A stretch of DNA of 64,000 bases from Trema orientale (taxonomy: Eukaryota > Streptophyta > Magnoliopsida > Rosales > Cannabaceae). Positions 53,830 through 64,000 of the stretch are shown here, piece by piece; position 1 is the first letter of the stretch, and the number at the start of each line of letters is the position of its first letter. A program made the position numbers and the translations under genes. The stretch is from positions 62,001 through 126,000 of the forward strand of contig JXTC01000511.1 in the NCBI GenBank assembly GCA_002914845.1. Reading direction: 5' to 3'. Below the pieces are notes generated by a model. That model saw nothing but the letters and a program-made list of their open reading frames with translations. It had not been told where the DNA came from and made no database searches.

Positions 53830-54320
53830 TAGATCAAAAAGCCCTCTTCTGGTTTGCTCAACGAGACTCAGAGCCATTTTATTGTACATGGTGGAGATAC
53901 AAAGAGTTGCTCACGACATGTCCGAATCATAATTTCTCCCGAGAGTATCAAATACAAAAATTCCTCAACAATCTTTGGCCCGAAACAAGAATATAGGTGG
54001 AAAGAGGTAATGGTACCATCTCTATTTACCAATTATCCATTCATGAAGCCTATTGGTTGTTAGAAGACATGGCCACTTCAGTTATCGGAGTTAGAATTAT
54101 CTACCAAGCCACCTCAGTTTAGGAGATAATTCTAACATTTCAGCGCCATGGTATGATAGTCCATATCATCAAGTGGAGCTTCCTCCTAATCTTGAATACC
54201 TTGTTGCACAATTTTCGAAGGAGACAAGACTTCACCATGAGGAGTGGAAGAGAATGAAAACCGTTCGTGATTCATAATTTGAGTCTCTCTATGACTCCCT
54301 TGAAGCTATGAGAAGAGCGG
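53830..54320 (+). pseudogene. Athila-like gag fragment
   Basis: Around 53873 one frame reads 'FYCTWWRYKELLTTCPNH' and then 'KFLNNLWPETRI', followed by a stop. Later 'HEAYWLLEDMA' appears. These match the order of plant Athila gag (fY..W.ryKdLL..CPhH; ..GL.p.tR; EA..llE.mA). Several stops make it non-functional, and no pol follows. Confidence 0.65.
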
Positions 54321-56340
54321 TGGCTATGATACATACATAAGTTACAAACATTGATGAACGCCATCGAGAGGAGCCAGGCACAAGCGGGAGGACCTTGGAT
54401 TTGTATGATGATGAGGACTCAAGTGAGAGGAGAATCAAGAGTGGATCAAGGAGGAAGAATCACAAGACAACACTTGTGAATCTTCACCCTTTGAGATCCA
54501 AATCAGCATGTCACCACCATTCATCAAAGATCATATCTATAACGATCCTATGTGGCCAACACCTCCTCCACCACTAATAGCACTATTCATTCAAGCCTAC
54601 CAAACACATGTATCGGTACCAAATCAAGTTGAGCGTACGAGCTGATCACTTCTATATATCGCCAAGCTTAAGGACGTTCAAAACTAAGACCCTTATGTTG
54701 TGTTATATGACACATACTATGAGCGAAAGCCGCTATTTGATGACCTTTGCCAAATTGTGCTTGAATAAGATTAAAGATGCAACTTATGGAGAGGCGTCCT
54801 GCACTATCCAAGTTAGAATCACCTTACCCAGAGTACCACCCTTGCCAACCTTAATAAGAGGCAAGAATGTCTCGCCTCCCCGGTACGTGCTCTTTTCCCT
54901 TGTGCTTATCTTGAATACTTAAATTTTGAGAACATTGCCAATTTTGAGTTTGGGGACTTATTGATCAATTATTTGCTGGGTATAGCTTTACTTATGTGTT
55001 GATAGTTGTGACTCTTCTTCCTATGAGTTGGTTTCTTTTGGCAAATCTTTTATTCGCTTTTGTTTTCTTTTGCTTGTTTGAATAAGTTGTGAGTAATTTT
55101 GAGATGAGATAACTTGGTATTGATGATGAGTATAGTCATTTAATGTTCGTTTAGGTCTTTTGAAATGTAATTTATTGAGATTATGCTTGTGCTTGACTCG
55201 CATTAATTGAACCTCATTCTTGATTATACACATTTGAGCACGATAATCATGATCACTTGACTCTTTGAGCTTTTGGAGAATACTTGTGTGCATTAGATAT
55301 GCATTGACATCTCATGAACTCTAGAACCCATTTGAGTAAAACTTAAGACGAAATTCTATGTTAGGTGTCATTGAAGAAATGATTTAGGCTATCTTTGGAC
55401 CGTTTGAGCCTTTCAAATTAACCTTGATACATTATCATCTTAGTACACCCACTTTGAGGCTATTTGTACCTTTTTTTTTCTACCACATTTTTGCCAAACC
55501 AAAATAATGACCACCAACCTTATCCTTAAGCATCTTAATTGTTTTAAAGAGTTATTTTATGCTATATTCATGTTGAGAGGAATGGTGGTGTTATGAAGCA
55601 AAAAAATAAAAAAATAATAAAGAGAGAAAGGAATAATTTGGTAAAAATTTTGTGTCCTTACCCTCTATTTTATTTTTAAACACTGAGGACAATGTTGATT
55701 TTGAGTTTGGGAGAGAGGTTTTTGATTTTCATCCTTTTGTCTTATTTCCTATTTTTTATTTTATGGAAAAATAAAATTAAATAAGTGTTTGATGGAGTGT
55801 TGATGAAAGAGAAATTTAGTTAAAAAGAAATGTGGGAGTGCTATTTGATGTATTAAAGAATAACTCTACAAAGATCATGGATTAATGTGCTTAAGAGTGA
55901 TTTGAACCTCAAATTTTTTCCAAAATTATCTTACCTTTGCCCAAGCCAACATTACAAGCTTAATGAAAGACCTTTTGATTTTTGATGACATACTAACATA
56001 CATTTATGGAGAGCAACCTGAAAAATAGGTATATGGTAGTTTCAAATTGTATCATATAAAGATCTTTCATTGTCTATCGAAACACATAAGTCTATCTTAA
56101 GTTTATTTTGTTAAGTGATATTGATTTTACATACTTATACATTAAGAGTCTTGAGTGGAGTTAAATTGATGCTTGAAGTTGAAAATCTAGATAACCTCAA
56201 TGTTTGCATCTCCTTTGAGCTTGGAATATTTTGTGAGTTCGGAGATACTTGCACGGTTTTTGATTCGATACAAAACTCACACTTTGTCGTTTATGTCTTT
56301 AGTACTTGATTTGTGTTTTACTATCTTTTACTTGTTTTGT
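54321..56340 (+). mobile_element. Non-coding remainder of the Athila-like interior
   Basis: Frames at 54395-54577, 54608-54922 and 55021-55293 have no recognised domain. The sequence is decayed element DNA. Confidence 0.5.
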
Positions 56341-56344
56341 TTTG

Positions 56345-56380
56345 CTTGAGGATAAGCAAATATTTGAGTTTCGGGGTATT
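56345..56380 (+). promoter_or_regulatory. Polypurine tract region before the Athila-like 3' LTR
   Basis: 'gcttgaggataagcaa' followed by 'gagtttcggggtatt' directly precedes TGATGAG. This is the standard 3' end signature of plant Athila/Tat elements (gcttgaggacaagca ... gtttgggggt). Confidence 0.75.
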
Positions 56381-57336
56381 TGATGAGTGATTAATTCACT
56401 CACAAATTAAGTATCATTCAACTCAAATAATTACAAGTTCTCAAGCATTTATGTTGGTTTGATATGCTTTTGCTTTGTTTTTGTAGTTCTTGTGAATAAA
56501 TGAGAATCAAGATAAATTGGTGTCAAATATGGGTATTTCAACTATTTGGATGAAAGATGTCCGATACGAATGCAACGCAATAAAAATCAGGCAAAACAGA
56601 GCTAAAACGAAGAAATGGCGCTCACAGAAAGAAAAACTGTTGTGCTGAGTTCCAGAGCCGAGATCGCCACGACACTGTAATAGTAGCACCAAGGCGCTGT
56701 CTCGAAAACTGAGATCCAGAGGCTAGAGCACCGCGGCGCTACACAGCATCCGGAAGTATGTTTTTAGCGAGTTTTTAGAATCAATCTAGACCCTTGATGC
56801 CATCTAATCGAATAGTTAATATTCCACTCAGCCTAGGTCACGTTGGACCCCTTAAATACATCCTTAAGCATCTATTTTATGTGTGGAAAGTTGGAGAGAA
56901 TACATATACTTGAGAGCTCAAAATTCATAGAGAGAGGAGAGCTTTGGAGCTACAATTTGGAGTGTAAGCTTACGAAAGTTGCTTGAAGAATTGAAGCTTG
57001 AAGTTCTACCTCCTCAGAAGAGGATTTCTCATACTTTTTCTCACCCTAGTCTTATTTGAATTTGGTATTATGCTTGATTATTGATTAGGTTTGGATATAT
57101 GAAATTCTTGTTGAGATTAGTGTTGGATTCTCATATGTTGAATTAATTGTTATATACTTGGGAAATAATATAACTTAGACTTTGATTCTATGTCTTGATT
57201 TCTAATATGTTCTTTGATGTTGTTCTTGAATTTATTTATGCTATTCCATGCTTAATGCTTCTCAACTAATTAGCTACTAGTTGGATGATTTGGTTTCTAG
57301 AATTTGGCACTTGAGAAAGAGAATTTTAGAAACAAC
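56381..57336 (+). repeat. Truncated 3' LTR of the Athila-like element
   Basis: It tracks 52330 onward, then ends abruptly and continues as gypsy LTR at 'aggtaattagaagaaatacc', which corresponds to 46545. It includes some bases (about 56690-56800) absent from the first LTR. Confidence 0.82.
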
Positions 57337-58534
57337 TAGGTAATTAGAAGAAATACCCCGCACGGGTTCACAGACTCTGCACTGTCGGTAGGACCGTAGC
57401 GCCATACTGTAAAAACCCCATAATGCTAACCTGAAACTTATGTGTGATCCTATGACACGTGTACTCTGAACTGATGTGTAAAAGTAGCCATACAGTAATT
57501 TAAGTTTAAGTAATGCTCTGGTTTTTAATAAAATAGTTAATTTTAATTTATAGAAAAATGGGCTGCATAACGGCCCTATTTTAATATATCCAAAAATAAC
57601 TTGCACTCAGAAAAGTCCCAGAGCAGCCCAATACATATGGTACAATTCAATTCCCTCATAGATATTTAAAGTTCTAAAATCACGTTTGTTCTCGTATGTT
57701 GCAGGAAATAATTTTTATTCATAAACGACGTAAAAGAGAGGTAACTGAATTCCTATACTAGAATAGTGATACTACGCTATTAGATGCTCAAAGTGTCGTT
57801 GAACGATTGTTCGGAGGGTCGGGAACCAATTCCACGCCCCCGATCACTCACTTGGAAAAACCAACTCCTCAAAAGAGCTTCGAAACAATAAACCGACCTC
57901 TCTATTGAATTCCTAATGTCCAAAATAGCTAAGTTTGATATATAACTCGACCAATTCGGGTCCAGGCTGACACAGGACTGGTATCATACAAAACTAGACA
58001 AAATCTTTGCCGTTAGACATCGTTTTTTGTGCTGGTCACCGAATATAGTTAATATATGTATCAAACTTCTCCATTTTCTGTGTACATTCCAAAAATGACA
58101 TCAAAAACACAATGTAATAGTCGGATCAAAAAAATAAAATCCGAGCTAAAAAATACACAAAAATGGCAACTTCCAATCCAGGCAAAATGGGATCGTGAAA
58201 CATATACCTGGAGTCATCGCCAGTGAGCGACGAAAGCCGCGGTTGATTTCCGAGCTTCCCCGGCAATACGGCGGTCCAGTGGCCTTGCAGCTCCAGCAGC
58301 AAGCTCGACTGGGCAGTGCACGTCACCTGGGTCTGGTGGCAGGCATCGCGGTGGCCAGTGGGGCGACGTGCCGAGCTCAGTTGCTTCACCGGCTAGGTCT
58401 CGTCGAGTGGAGAGAGAAAGTGAGTCGGGAGTAGGGGGGACGAGGGAGAGAGAAAAATAGTAAACATATATATATATATAATTTTTTTTTGGGTCAACGG
58501 ACCATTTTACATTTATAAAATATGGGATATCACA
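57337..58534 (-). repeat. 5' LTR of element B, second part
   Basis: It corresponds to 46545-47716. The bases matching 46305-46544 (240) are missing. Adding them back gives about 2.25 kb, matching the 2226-base partner. It ends 'gggatatcaca'. Frames at 57277-58543 are LTR translations. Confidence 0.83.
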
Positions 58535-58562
58535 CACACACACACTCTCTCTCTCTCTCTCT
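58535..58562. repeat. (CA)n(CT)n microsatellite
   Basis: Alternating ca then ct units abut the end of element B. The left flank of element B is also (ct)n. Confidence 0.9.
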
Positions 58563-58889
58563 CTTATTTCAGAGAAAATTTTTCATTTTTTCAAGTATTT
58601 TGAGGTTCTTATCTGACAAACTTTTTCAAATTTTTTGGCATTTTGAGGTTCTTCTTTGGCAGCATTTTTTGCGAATTTGTTCTTCATCTTTGGAGGTATA
58701 TATTGTATTGTTGATATGAGTTTTGATTTTGATTTTGATATATTATATTGTATCTTATTTTGGGGTTTTTGATTTTTATTGCTAATTTGTTTTGCAAGTA
58801 CTACTAATTTCTTGTATAATCTTGTTTTTTATTATTAATTAATATTTATCTGTGTTATTTTATACGTTTTTGAATTATTTTTTGTAATT

Positions 58890-59600
58890 GGTATTGTTTC
58901 ATGAATTTATTTGTCATGGTACATATGTTTTTTGTATTAATATGTCGTATTACTATTTGTTACTTTTTGTTGCCGAAGACATTCATTATTTTAGTTCGGT
59001 TCATGAATTCTTTGTCGCGGTTTATATAATTTTTGTGTTGGTATATAGTGTTTCTTTTATTTAGTTTTTGTTTATGAACATGTTAGATATTTTCTTGTTT
59101 AGTTTATATATTTTTGGTTATGGTATATTTTATTTTTAAGGTTATTTATGTTATTTTTAATCGTGGTACATGATTTTTGAATTATTTTTCGTAATTGGTA
59201 ATAGTTCATAAATTTTTTATAATGGTACATACGTTTTTTGCGGTAGTATATGGCATTACTGTTTATTGGTTTTTGTTGGTGAACATGCTCATTATTTTAG
59301 TTTAGTTCAAGAATTCTTTGTTGCGGTATATGTATTTTTTATGCTAGTATATGATGTTTCTGTTCTCTAGTTTCTTTTTACAAACATGTTAAGTATATTC
59401 TTTTTTAGTTCGTAAATTCTTGGACATGGTATATATGATTTTTGAGGTGGATATATAGTATTAGTGTCTTGTAGTTCTTGCATATTTGTAATTTGTTATT
59501 TGTTTTATATATTTATGGTTGACGTATATATGTAATTTTTGTGGTAACATATTTTTGGTCATGGTATAGTATTGTTAAACATATTTAGTGCTTTGTGTTT
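58890..59600. repeat. Degenerate tandem repeat, unit about 100 bases
   Basis: 'gttcatgaattctttgtcgcgg' (first 20 shown as shared core: gttcatgaattctttgtcgc), 'tatgtgttttttg', 'gtatatg' and 'aacatgtt' recur in this order several times with strong divergence. No gene is seen. It may belong to the MULE remnant that follows. Confidence 0.5.
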
Positions 59601-59789
59601 TGTTTCTATATTTTTCGTTATGGCTCATATGTTTATGAACCTTGTATGCATAATGATGTACATATTTTATTTTTTTGCAATAATGTTCAGATGACCACTT
59701 TTTATTGTAGTTCATGTGCTTATATATCTTGTCTTTAGATTCATGTACCTGATTTATTTCCTTATAGAATGGTTTTTCATCCAGTTGGA

Positions 59790-59872
59790 AGTCAAACTAA
59801 TTAGGGTTGTTCATTGAGAGCAAGTTATTCTCCCACATATTATTGAGAAAGCTAATGTTAGTAGGCTGAAAA
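59790..59872 (+). pseudogene. MULE transposase C-terminal remnant, part 1
   Basis: One frame reads 'IRVVH', a stop where W is expected, then 'EQVILPHIIEKANVSRLK'. This looks like the segment before the GRPKKKRI motif in plant Mutator-like transposases. It is cut by the solo LTR and resumes at 62056. Confidence 0.5.
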
Positions 59873-62055
59873 TGTAAAAACCTGGAATTTTTTATGGTAA
59901 ATTGGGAATTTTACCAATTTTCTAGATATTTTAATGAAGGAATTTATTTGCAAAAGTTTTGTGTGGAAGGACTAAAATGCAAATTCTGGGGAACTAGATT
60001 AAAAGAGTTTTAGGAAGCGGAGACTACAGTACAAATTTTTAAAAATTTACACAGTCCCCTACTTCTCCCACGTGGGCTCACCCTCCCACTCACTCTCTCT
60101 CTCTCTCTCTCTTCTCTTTCTCCCTCACTCCCTCACTCCCTCTCCCTCTCCTTCTGGTCTCTCTCGCGCACGCCACGGCCGAAGGGGATGAGAAGCCGCC
60201 GCTGCCTCCCCGGACTTTGTCTGCCTACTGACCACCCAGCACGAGCTTGCCACGCCACCAGGGTGCCCCGTCACCAGTCCTGTGAAGCTGCCGTGCTCCT
60301 CCCGCCGAAAAATGCCATTTTTGGCCGTTTTGGAGTTTTGGTCACTGGCGACTGTTCTGGCCATTGTTTGACCTCAAACTGGGCTCGTTGGATTAGTATC
60401 GTCGCAAGGATCATCAAGGTATGTGTTTCACGACCCCATACTATCCGTTTTGAAAGTTGCCATTTTTGGAAGTTTTGAAATTTGGATTTTAGTTTTCGAT
60501 TCGGCCGTTAGATTATGTTTTTGTCGTCATTTTTGGAATGTACTTGGAAAATAGAGAAGTGTGGTGACCGGCACGAAAAACGAGATCGGATGGCTAAGAT
60601 TTTATCTCGTTTTACGTGTCACCGGTCCCGTGTAGGCCCAAACTCGAATTAGATGAGTTATATGTCTAACTCAGCTATTTTGGGTGCTAGGAATTCAGTG
60701 AAGAAGTCTGTTTGAGAATTTGAAGCTCCGTTGAGAAGTTTATTTTTTCACAAGAGGACGATCAAGGGCTTAGAATTGATTCCCGACCCTTCGGGTGATC
60801 GTCCAACGACACCTTGAGGATTCAATAGCGTAGTACCGCTATTCCAGTAAGGTAGGGATTCAGTTAGCTTTGTTTTACATCATTTTCGAATAAAACTTAT
60901 TTTCTGCAATATATGAGAACAAACGTGATTTCAGAACTCTTTGAAATATATGTAATAGAATGTGATTGTATGATATATACTATATTGCTCTGTGAATTTG
61001 CTGAGTGTAGATTATTTTTTGATATATTAAAAATAGGACTGTTATGCTGCCCATTTTCCTATAAAACCTAGTTTACTCATTTTATTAAAACCAGAGCACA
61101 ATTATTTTAACACTTCAGTTCTGTATTGCATGTGTCATAGGTTCATACATGGGTACCGTGTTAGCATCGTAGATTTACAGTGTGGCGTTACGTGCCCACC
61201 ATCAGTACAGAGTCTGTAAACCCGCGTGGGGTTTGGTCACTTCTGATTACCTCCCTATTTGACAGGCGTAGGCAATTCGGTTGCCCCTCCAGGTTTGGTA
61301 GACGATACATGGGTGTCCCCTCTGGGTATGGGCATAGGTGTCAGGCAGGTTATTAGGTACACTTAGTGCCATCATCTTGGGTTTCCACAAATGAGAGGAT
61401 GAGAGCTTATGGGTATGGGTTGATTTGTGTCATGTGCATATGAATTGAATGGATTTGCTTATATTGTTTATCATATACATATAATATGAATTTCCAATTT
61501 TGGACTATTATATATATGTATTAGATTTAAACTAACCATGCAGGAGTTTTCCACTAAAATATTTTCAATCAAGGTAACTGCTTTCCTACTGGGCATTTTG
61601 TACTCAATCCCTCCCTTCCTTCCTTAGGTGGTGTTCAGTGCGATCTTGGTGATCAAGAGGATTAAGAGACCATCTTGATTGTAGTTCGCTATCTTAGTAA
61701 TGCTAGAAGCTTGGTGTTTTGTGGTGTTGGATTTTGTATTAGCATTGAACCAAGATTACTACTTTCTGTTATGTCTGTGAACTTATATATGCCATATTGA
61801 TATTTGATTTTTATTGTGGATAATGATGATGTTTGAACCCTATTTTCTTAACTACATTTTTCGATATTATTCGATCTATGTTTAATAGTGTATACGAACT
61901 GTGGGAAAGATTCATATGATGAAATTCTAAATATTTTTTTACATGGACTGTTTTATAAAATTAAAATTTTTAAGACATTTTAAAAATAAATCAAGGAATT
62001 TCCCATCTTCGTGAAATTTCCCTTCTGTCACTAGCCCAGATTTTGGGTCGTGACA
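59873..62055 (+). mobile_element. Solo LTR of the 2.2 kb gypsy family
   Basis: 2183 bases from TGTAAAAACC to GGGTCGTGACA, with no interior or second LTR. It shares its whole block order with the LTRs of elements A and B in the opposite orientation. Flanks are GAAAA and AAAAA, consistent with a 5-bp duplication with one change. A GC-rich part at 60060-60420 ends in 'catcaaggtatgtg'. Solo LTRs arise by recombination between the two LTRs of one element. Confidence 0.83.
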
Positions 62056-62220
62056 AAAAAAAAAAGGGAATCCTCTCTACTGATGAGTTCCAGAAGAAAC
62101 AAATGTAGTGTGGTCGATGCAAACAATACAACCACAATCGAAAAACTTGCAAGAATTCGATCTATATAGAATTGCAAAAGTGTTTCAAAGAAGATGAAAA
62201 TTCATGACTAATCATTAGGT
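62056..62220 (+). pseudogene. MULE transposase zinc-knuckle remnant, part 2
   Basis: After the A-run one frame reads 'KKGILSTDEFQKKQM', a stop, then 'CGRCKQYNHNRKTCKNSI'. C-X2-C-X4-H-X4-C is the CCHC knuckle at the C-terminus of plant Mutator-like transposases, which normally follows GRPKKKRIPS. The stop and the split make it dead. Confidence 0.6.
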
Positions 62221-63736
62221 TCTTTTTGTTAGAGTTGTAGTGATTTTTTTTTTATTAAATAGTGTTTTATACCAATTTGTTATCATTATAGTTTCTAGTT
62301 TATTCTCACTTGTTCATTATTTTTTAAAGGTCCATTTGTTTTGATAAGTAGTATATCAAAATATATATATATCATGTAATATATATTAAAAAGTATACAA
62401 TCAAGAATTATTCAAACAGAATAGTTTATGCGTTTACGTACTTTGTTTACAGATTCATGTACTTAGTTTATTTTTTCATGTACACATAATATGTGAACTA
62501 CACATGTAAGTTTATGAACTATTCAAATAGCTTTATGAACCTGATATGTGTGTAAGTTTGTGAATATAGGAATTGAACACATAATCTATGAATCACACAC
62601 TTAAGTTTATAAACCACTCAAATAGTGTTATGAACTACAAACATATTCCGTCATTCTTGCACATTAACTCATATGTTATTCTATCAGTATAGCAAGAAGA
62701 AGAAGAAGAAGAAAAAGATTTTGAGGTACAATAATATTTCAAAAGTATACTCAAAATGTAATGAATTCAATGATATTTTCATAAAGATATAATATTTCAA
62801 TATATATTCATGAACCAATGATAAAATATTTATCATCTTCACAATTAAAAATATTAAAAATAATCATTATTGTCAAATGAACAAACGCCATTCAATTTTA
62901 AATTGTTCTCAATCTAATTATATCAAACAAAACTGTATCTTCATTATCAATTTCACTTTTCTATTTTCTTATCGCTTTTGTAGCCATTTTTCATCTTCTC
63001 TTCAGTCTAGTGATGAAATTCTACAGCCATCTTTTGTTGCTAGAATGCTATTTTGTCTTGTACTACTTCTTCTAAGCTTGCATCTATCCTCAATACCTCT
63101 ACCCTTTGAATGATGAATATTCCACAATAAACTTTAATTTTATGAAAGAAACGATTAGATTTTACAAGTCATATACCAAGTATAAAACTACATATATCAT
63201 ATCATGTTCAAATTATTATAAACAATATATATTTTAAGTGTTGATCAGTTCCCAGAGTATAATTTGTGGAAGTACATGAAAATATTAACTTAAATTTGTC
63301 GATAAAAAAAGTATGCACTTGTATATGCAATTTAAAAATAAAAAAGTATGAACCATAAAGGAAAAAGTATAAACCAATAAGTAAAAAAATATAAACCAGT
63401 TATACTCATGTATCAGAAAGTAAAAACTTTTGAACTTATGAACTACACTTATAAAATTATGTACTACACATATAAACTTATGAACTAAAATTTTAAACTT
63501 ATAAACAATGCAAATAAACTTATGAACTACAAAGTTATAGGAGAACCAACAGAATTTAGTTATAAGCCAGGAGAGTTTAAATATGAACAAACAGAATTTA
63601 ACTATGTACCAGTACATTTTAACTATGAATTAAAATATTAATAGTGTCTCTTAACACTTAAATTATGAAACACAGTTATAAATTCATGAGTTACACACGT
63701 AAATTTATGAATCAACAGAGTTTATCTATAAACTAA
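62221..63736. repeat. AT-rich region with repeated 'ttatgaacta' units, no gene
   Basis: 'ttatgaactacacatataaa'-like units recur at 62490-62640 and 63430-63720. They produce the repetitive minus frame at 63285-63617 ('VHKFICVVHNFI'), which is not a gene. The frame at 62877-63113 has no known domain. The region could be the right terminal part of the MULE. Confidence 0.5.
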
Positions 63737-64000
63737 GGCCACGTTTGGAATGCAGGATAAGGATGGGATTGGATTGGATTAAATTAATCTCATGTTTGGT
63801 GCATGCATATGAGATGGATTGGATTGGATTAAAATAATCCACTCCAAAAATAATCCCCTTAGAAGGAGATAATCTTATCCTCTTGAGAATTTGGGATTGG
63901 GAGCGATTATAAATTTGATTAAAAATAATAGAATGTTTTTGAAGGAGTAATAAATGATACTTTCGAAATTAACTTTTAAAAGTGATAAAACCAGAAATGG
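63737..64000. mobile_element. Left part of a Tourist-like MITE, cut by the window end
   Basis: It starts GGCCACGTTTGGAATG directly after TAA (63734-63736), the PIF/Harbinger pattern. The interior repeats 'ggattggattggatta'. The right end is outside the window. Confidence 0.5.

Larger units (their letters stand above)
52330..57336 (+). mobile_element. Athila-like Ty3/gypsy element, incomplete
   Basis: The 5' LTR is 52330-53684 (1355 bases, 'tgatgagtgattaattcact' onward). The 3' LTR starts at 56381 with the same bases but stops at 57336 after 'ttttagaaacaac', about 400 bases short. The interior is 2.7 kb, with a gag fragment and no pol. The PBS region and the tract before the 3' LTR follow the Athila/Tat pattern. 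It depends on another element and has lost its 3' end. Confidence 0.83.
45491..58534 (-). mobile_element. Low-coding Ty3/gypsy element B with a nested Athila-like element
   Basis: The left LTR 45491-47716 (2226 bases) and the right LTR (51514-52329 plus 57337-58534) are of the family also seen at 7150, 22056, 27626 and 59873. PBS and polypurine tract give minus orientation. The 3.8 kb interior (47717-51513) carries no gag or pol but shares segments with element A. The right LTR is broken by the element at 52330-57336. The insertion point lies in a ct/ca microsatellite, so the duplication is not readable. Confidence 0.85.

Noticed and set aside
47272..60478. Frames in the GC-rich part of the gypsy LTRs (47272-47556, 58126-58543, 60125-60478)
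   Set aside because: They fall in LTRs and differ between copies; open only because GC-rich DNA has few stops.
63285..63617. Repetitive 110-residue minus frame
   Set aside because: Produced by repeated 'ttatgaacta' units, with no domain.

Overview
This is a 64 kb piece of plant nuclear DNA, most likely from a eudicot. It is AT-rich, dominated by LTR retrotransposons and small DNA transposons, and its host genes are intron-bearing or single-exon plant families. The species cannot be named from the sequence. A 280-base run of N (42357-42636) marks an assembly gap.

Only two host genes look intact, and both are on the minus strand. One is a four-exon papain-type cysteine protease of the RD19/cathepsin F-like group (39056-42125). 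The other is an uninterrupted 453-residue BAHD acyltransferase (42793-44154), whose start lies about 2 kb upstream of the protease start in the same orientation. A second BAHD gene of the same type, also on the minus strand, is dead: a Ty1/copia element (9655-16379) split it, and its 3' part (8482-9654) also carries frameshifts and a stop.

Layout. 1-780: 3' part of an old Ty3/gypsy LTR. 781-4172: degenerate Ty3/gypsy gag-protease-RT-RNase H body, integrase missing, followed by its presumed 5' LTR. 7150-8252: fragment of a 2.2 kb gypsy LTR family that recurs across the window. 8482-16671: BAHD pseudogene with the nested copia element. 16821-22037: a cluster of MITEs and a small hAT element. 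22056-28648: a gypsy element with almost no coding capacity (element A). 29421-38842: a Tat-like gypsy element whose left LTR holds a TIR element, which itself holds a 4.4 kb CACTA element. 39056-44154: the two intact genes. 45491-58534: a second gypsy element of the same low-coding family (element B); one of its LTRs is interrupted by an Athila-like element. 58535-62220: remnant of a MULE transposase gene cut by a solo LTR. 62220-64000: AT-rich repeats and the start of a MITE.

The two intact genes are not known to act together. The protease should be a secretory or vacuolar proenzyme; the BAHD enzyme should be a cytosolic acyl-CoA-dependent acyltransferase of specialised metabolism. The main biological story is gene duplication, loss of one BAHD copy, and repeated nested transposition. 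I did not find a convincing new gene system. The best leads are the transposon nests, several DNA elements whose target-site duplications can be read directly, and unusual non-coding structures inside the retroelements.
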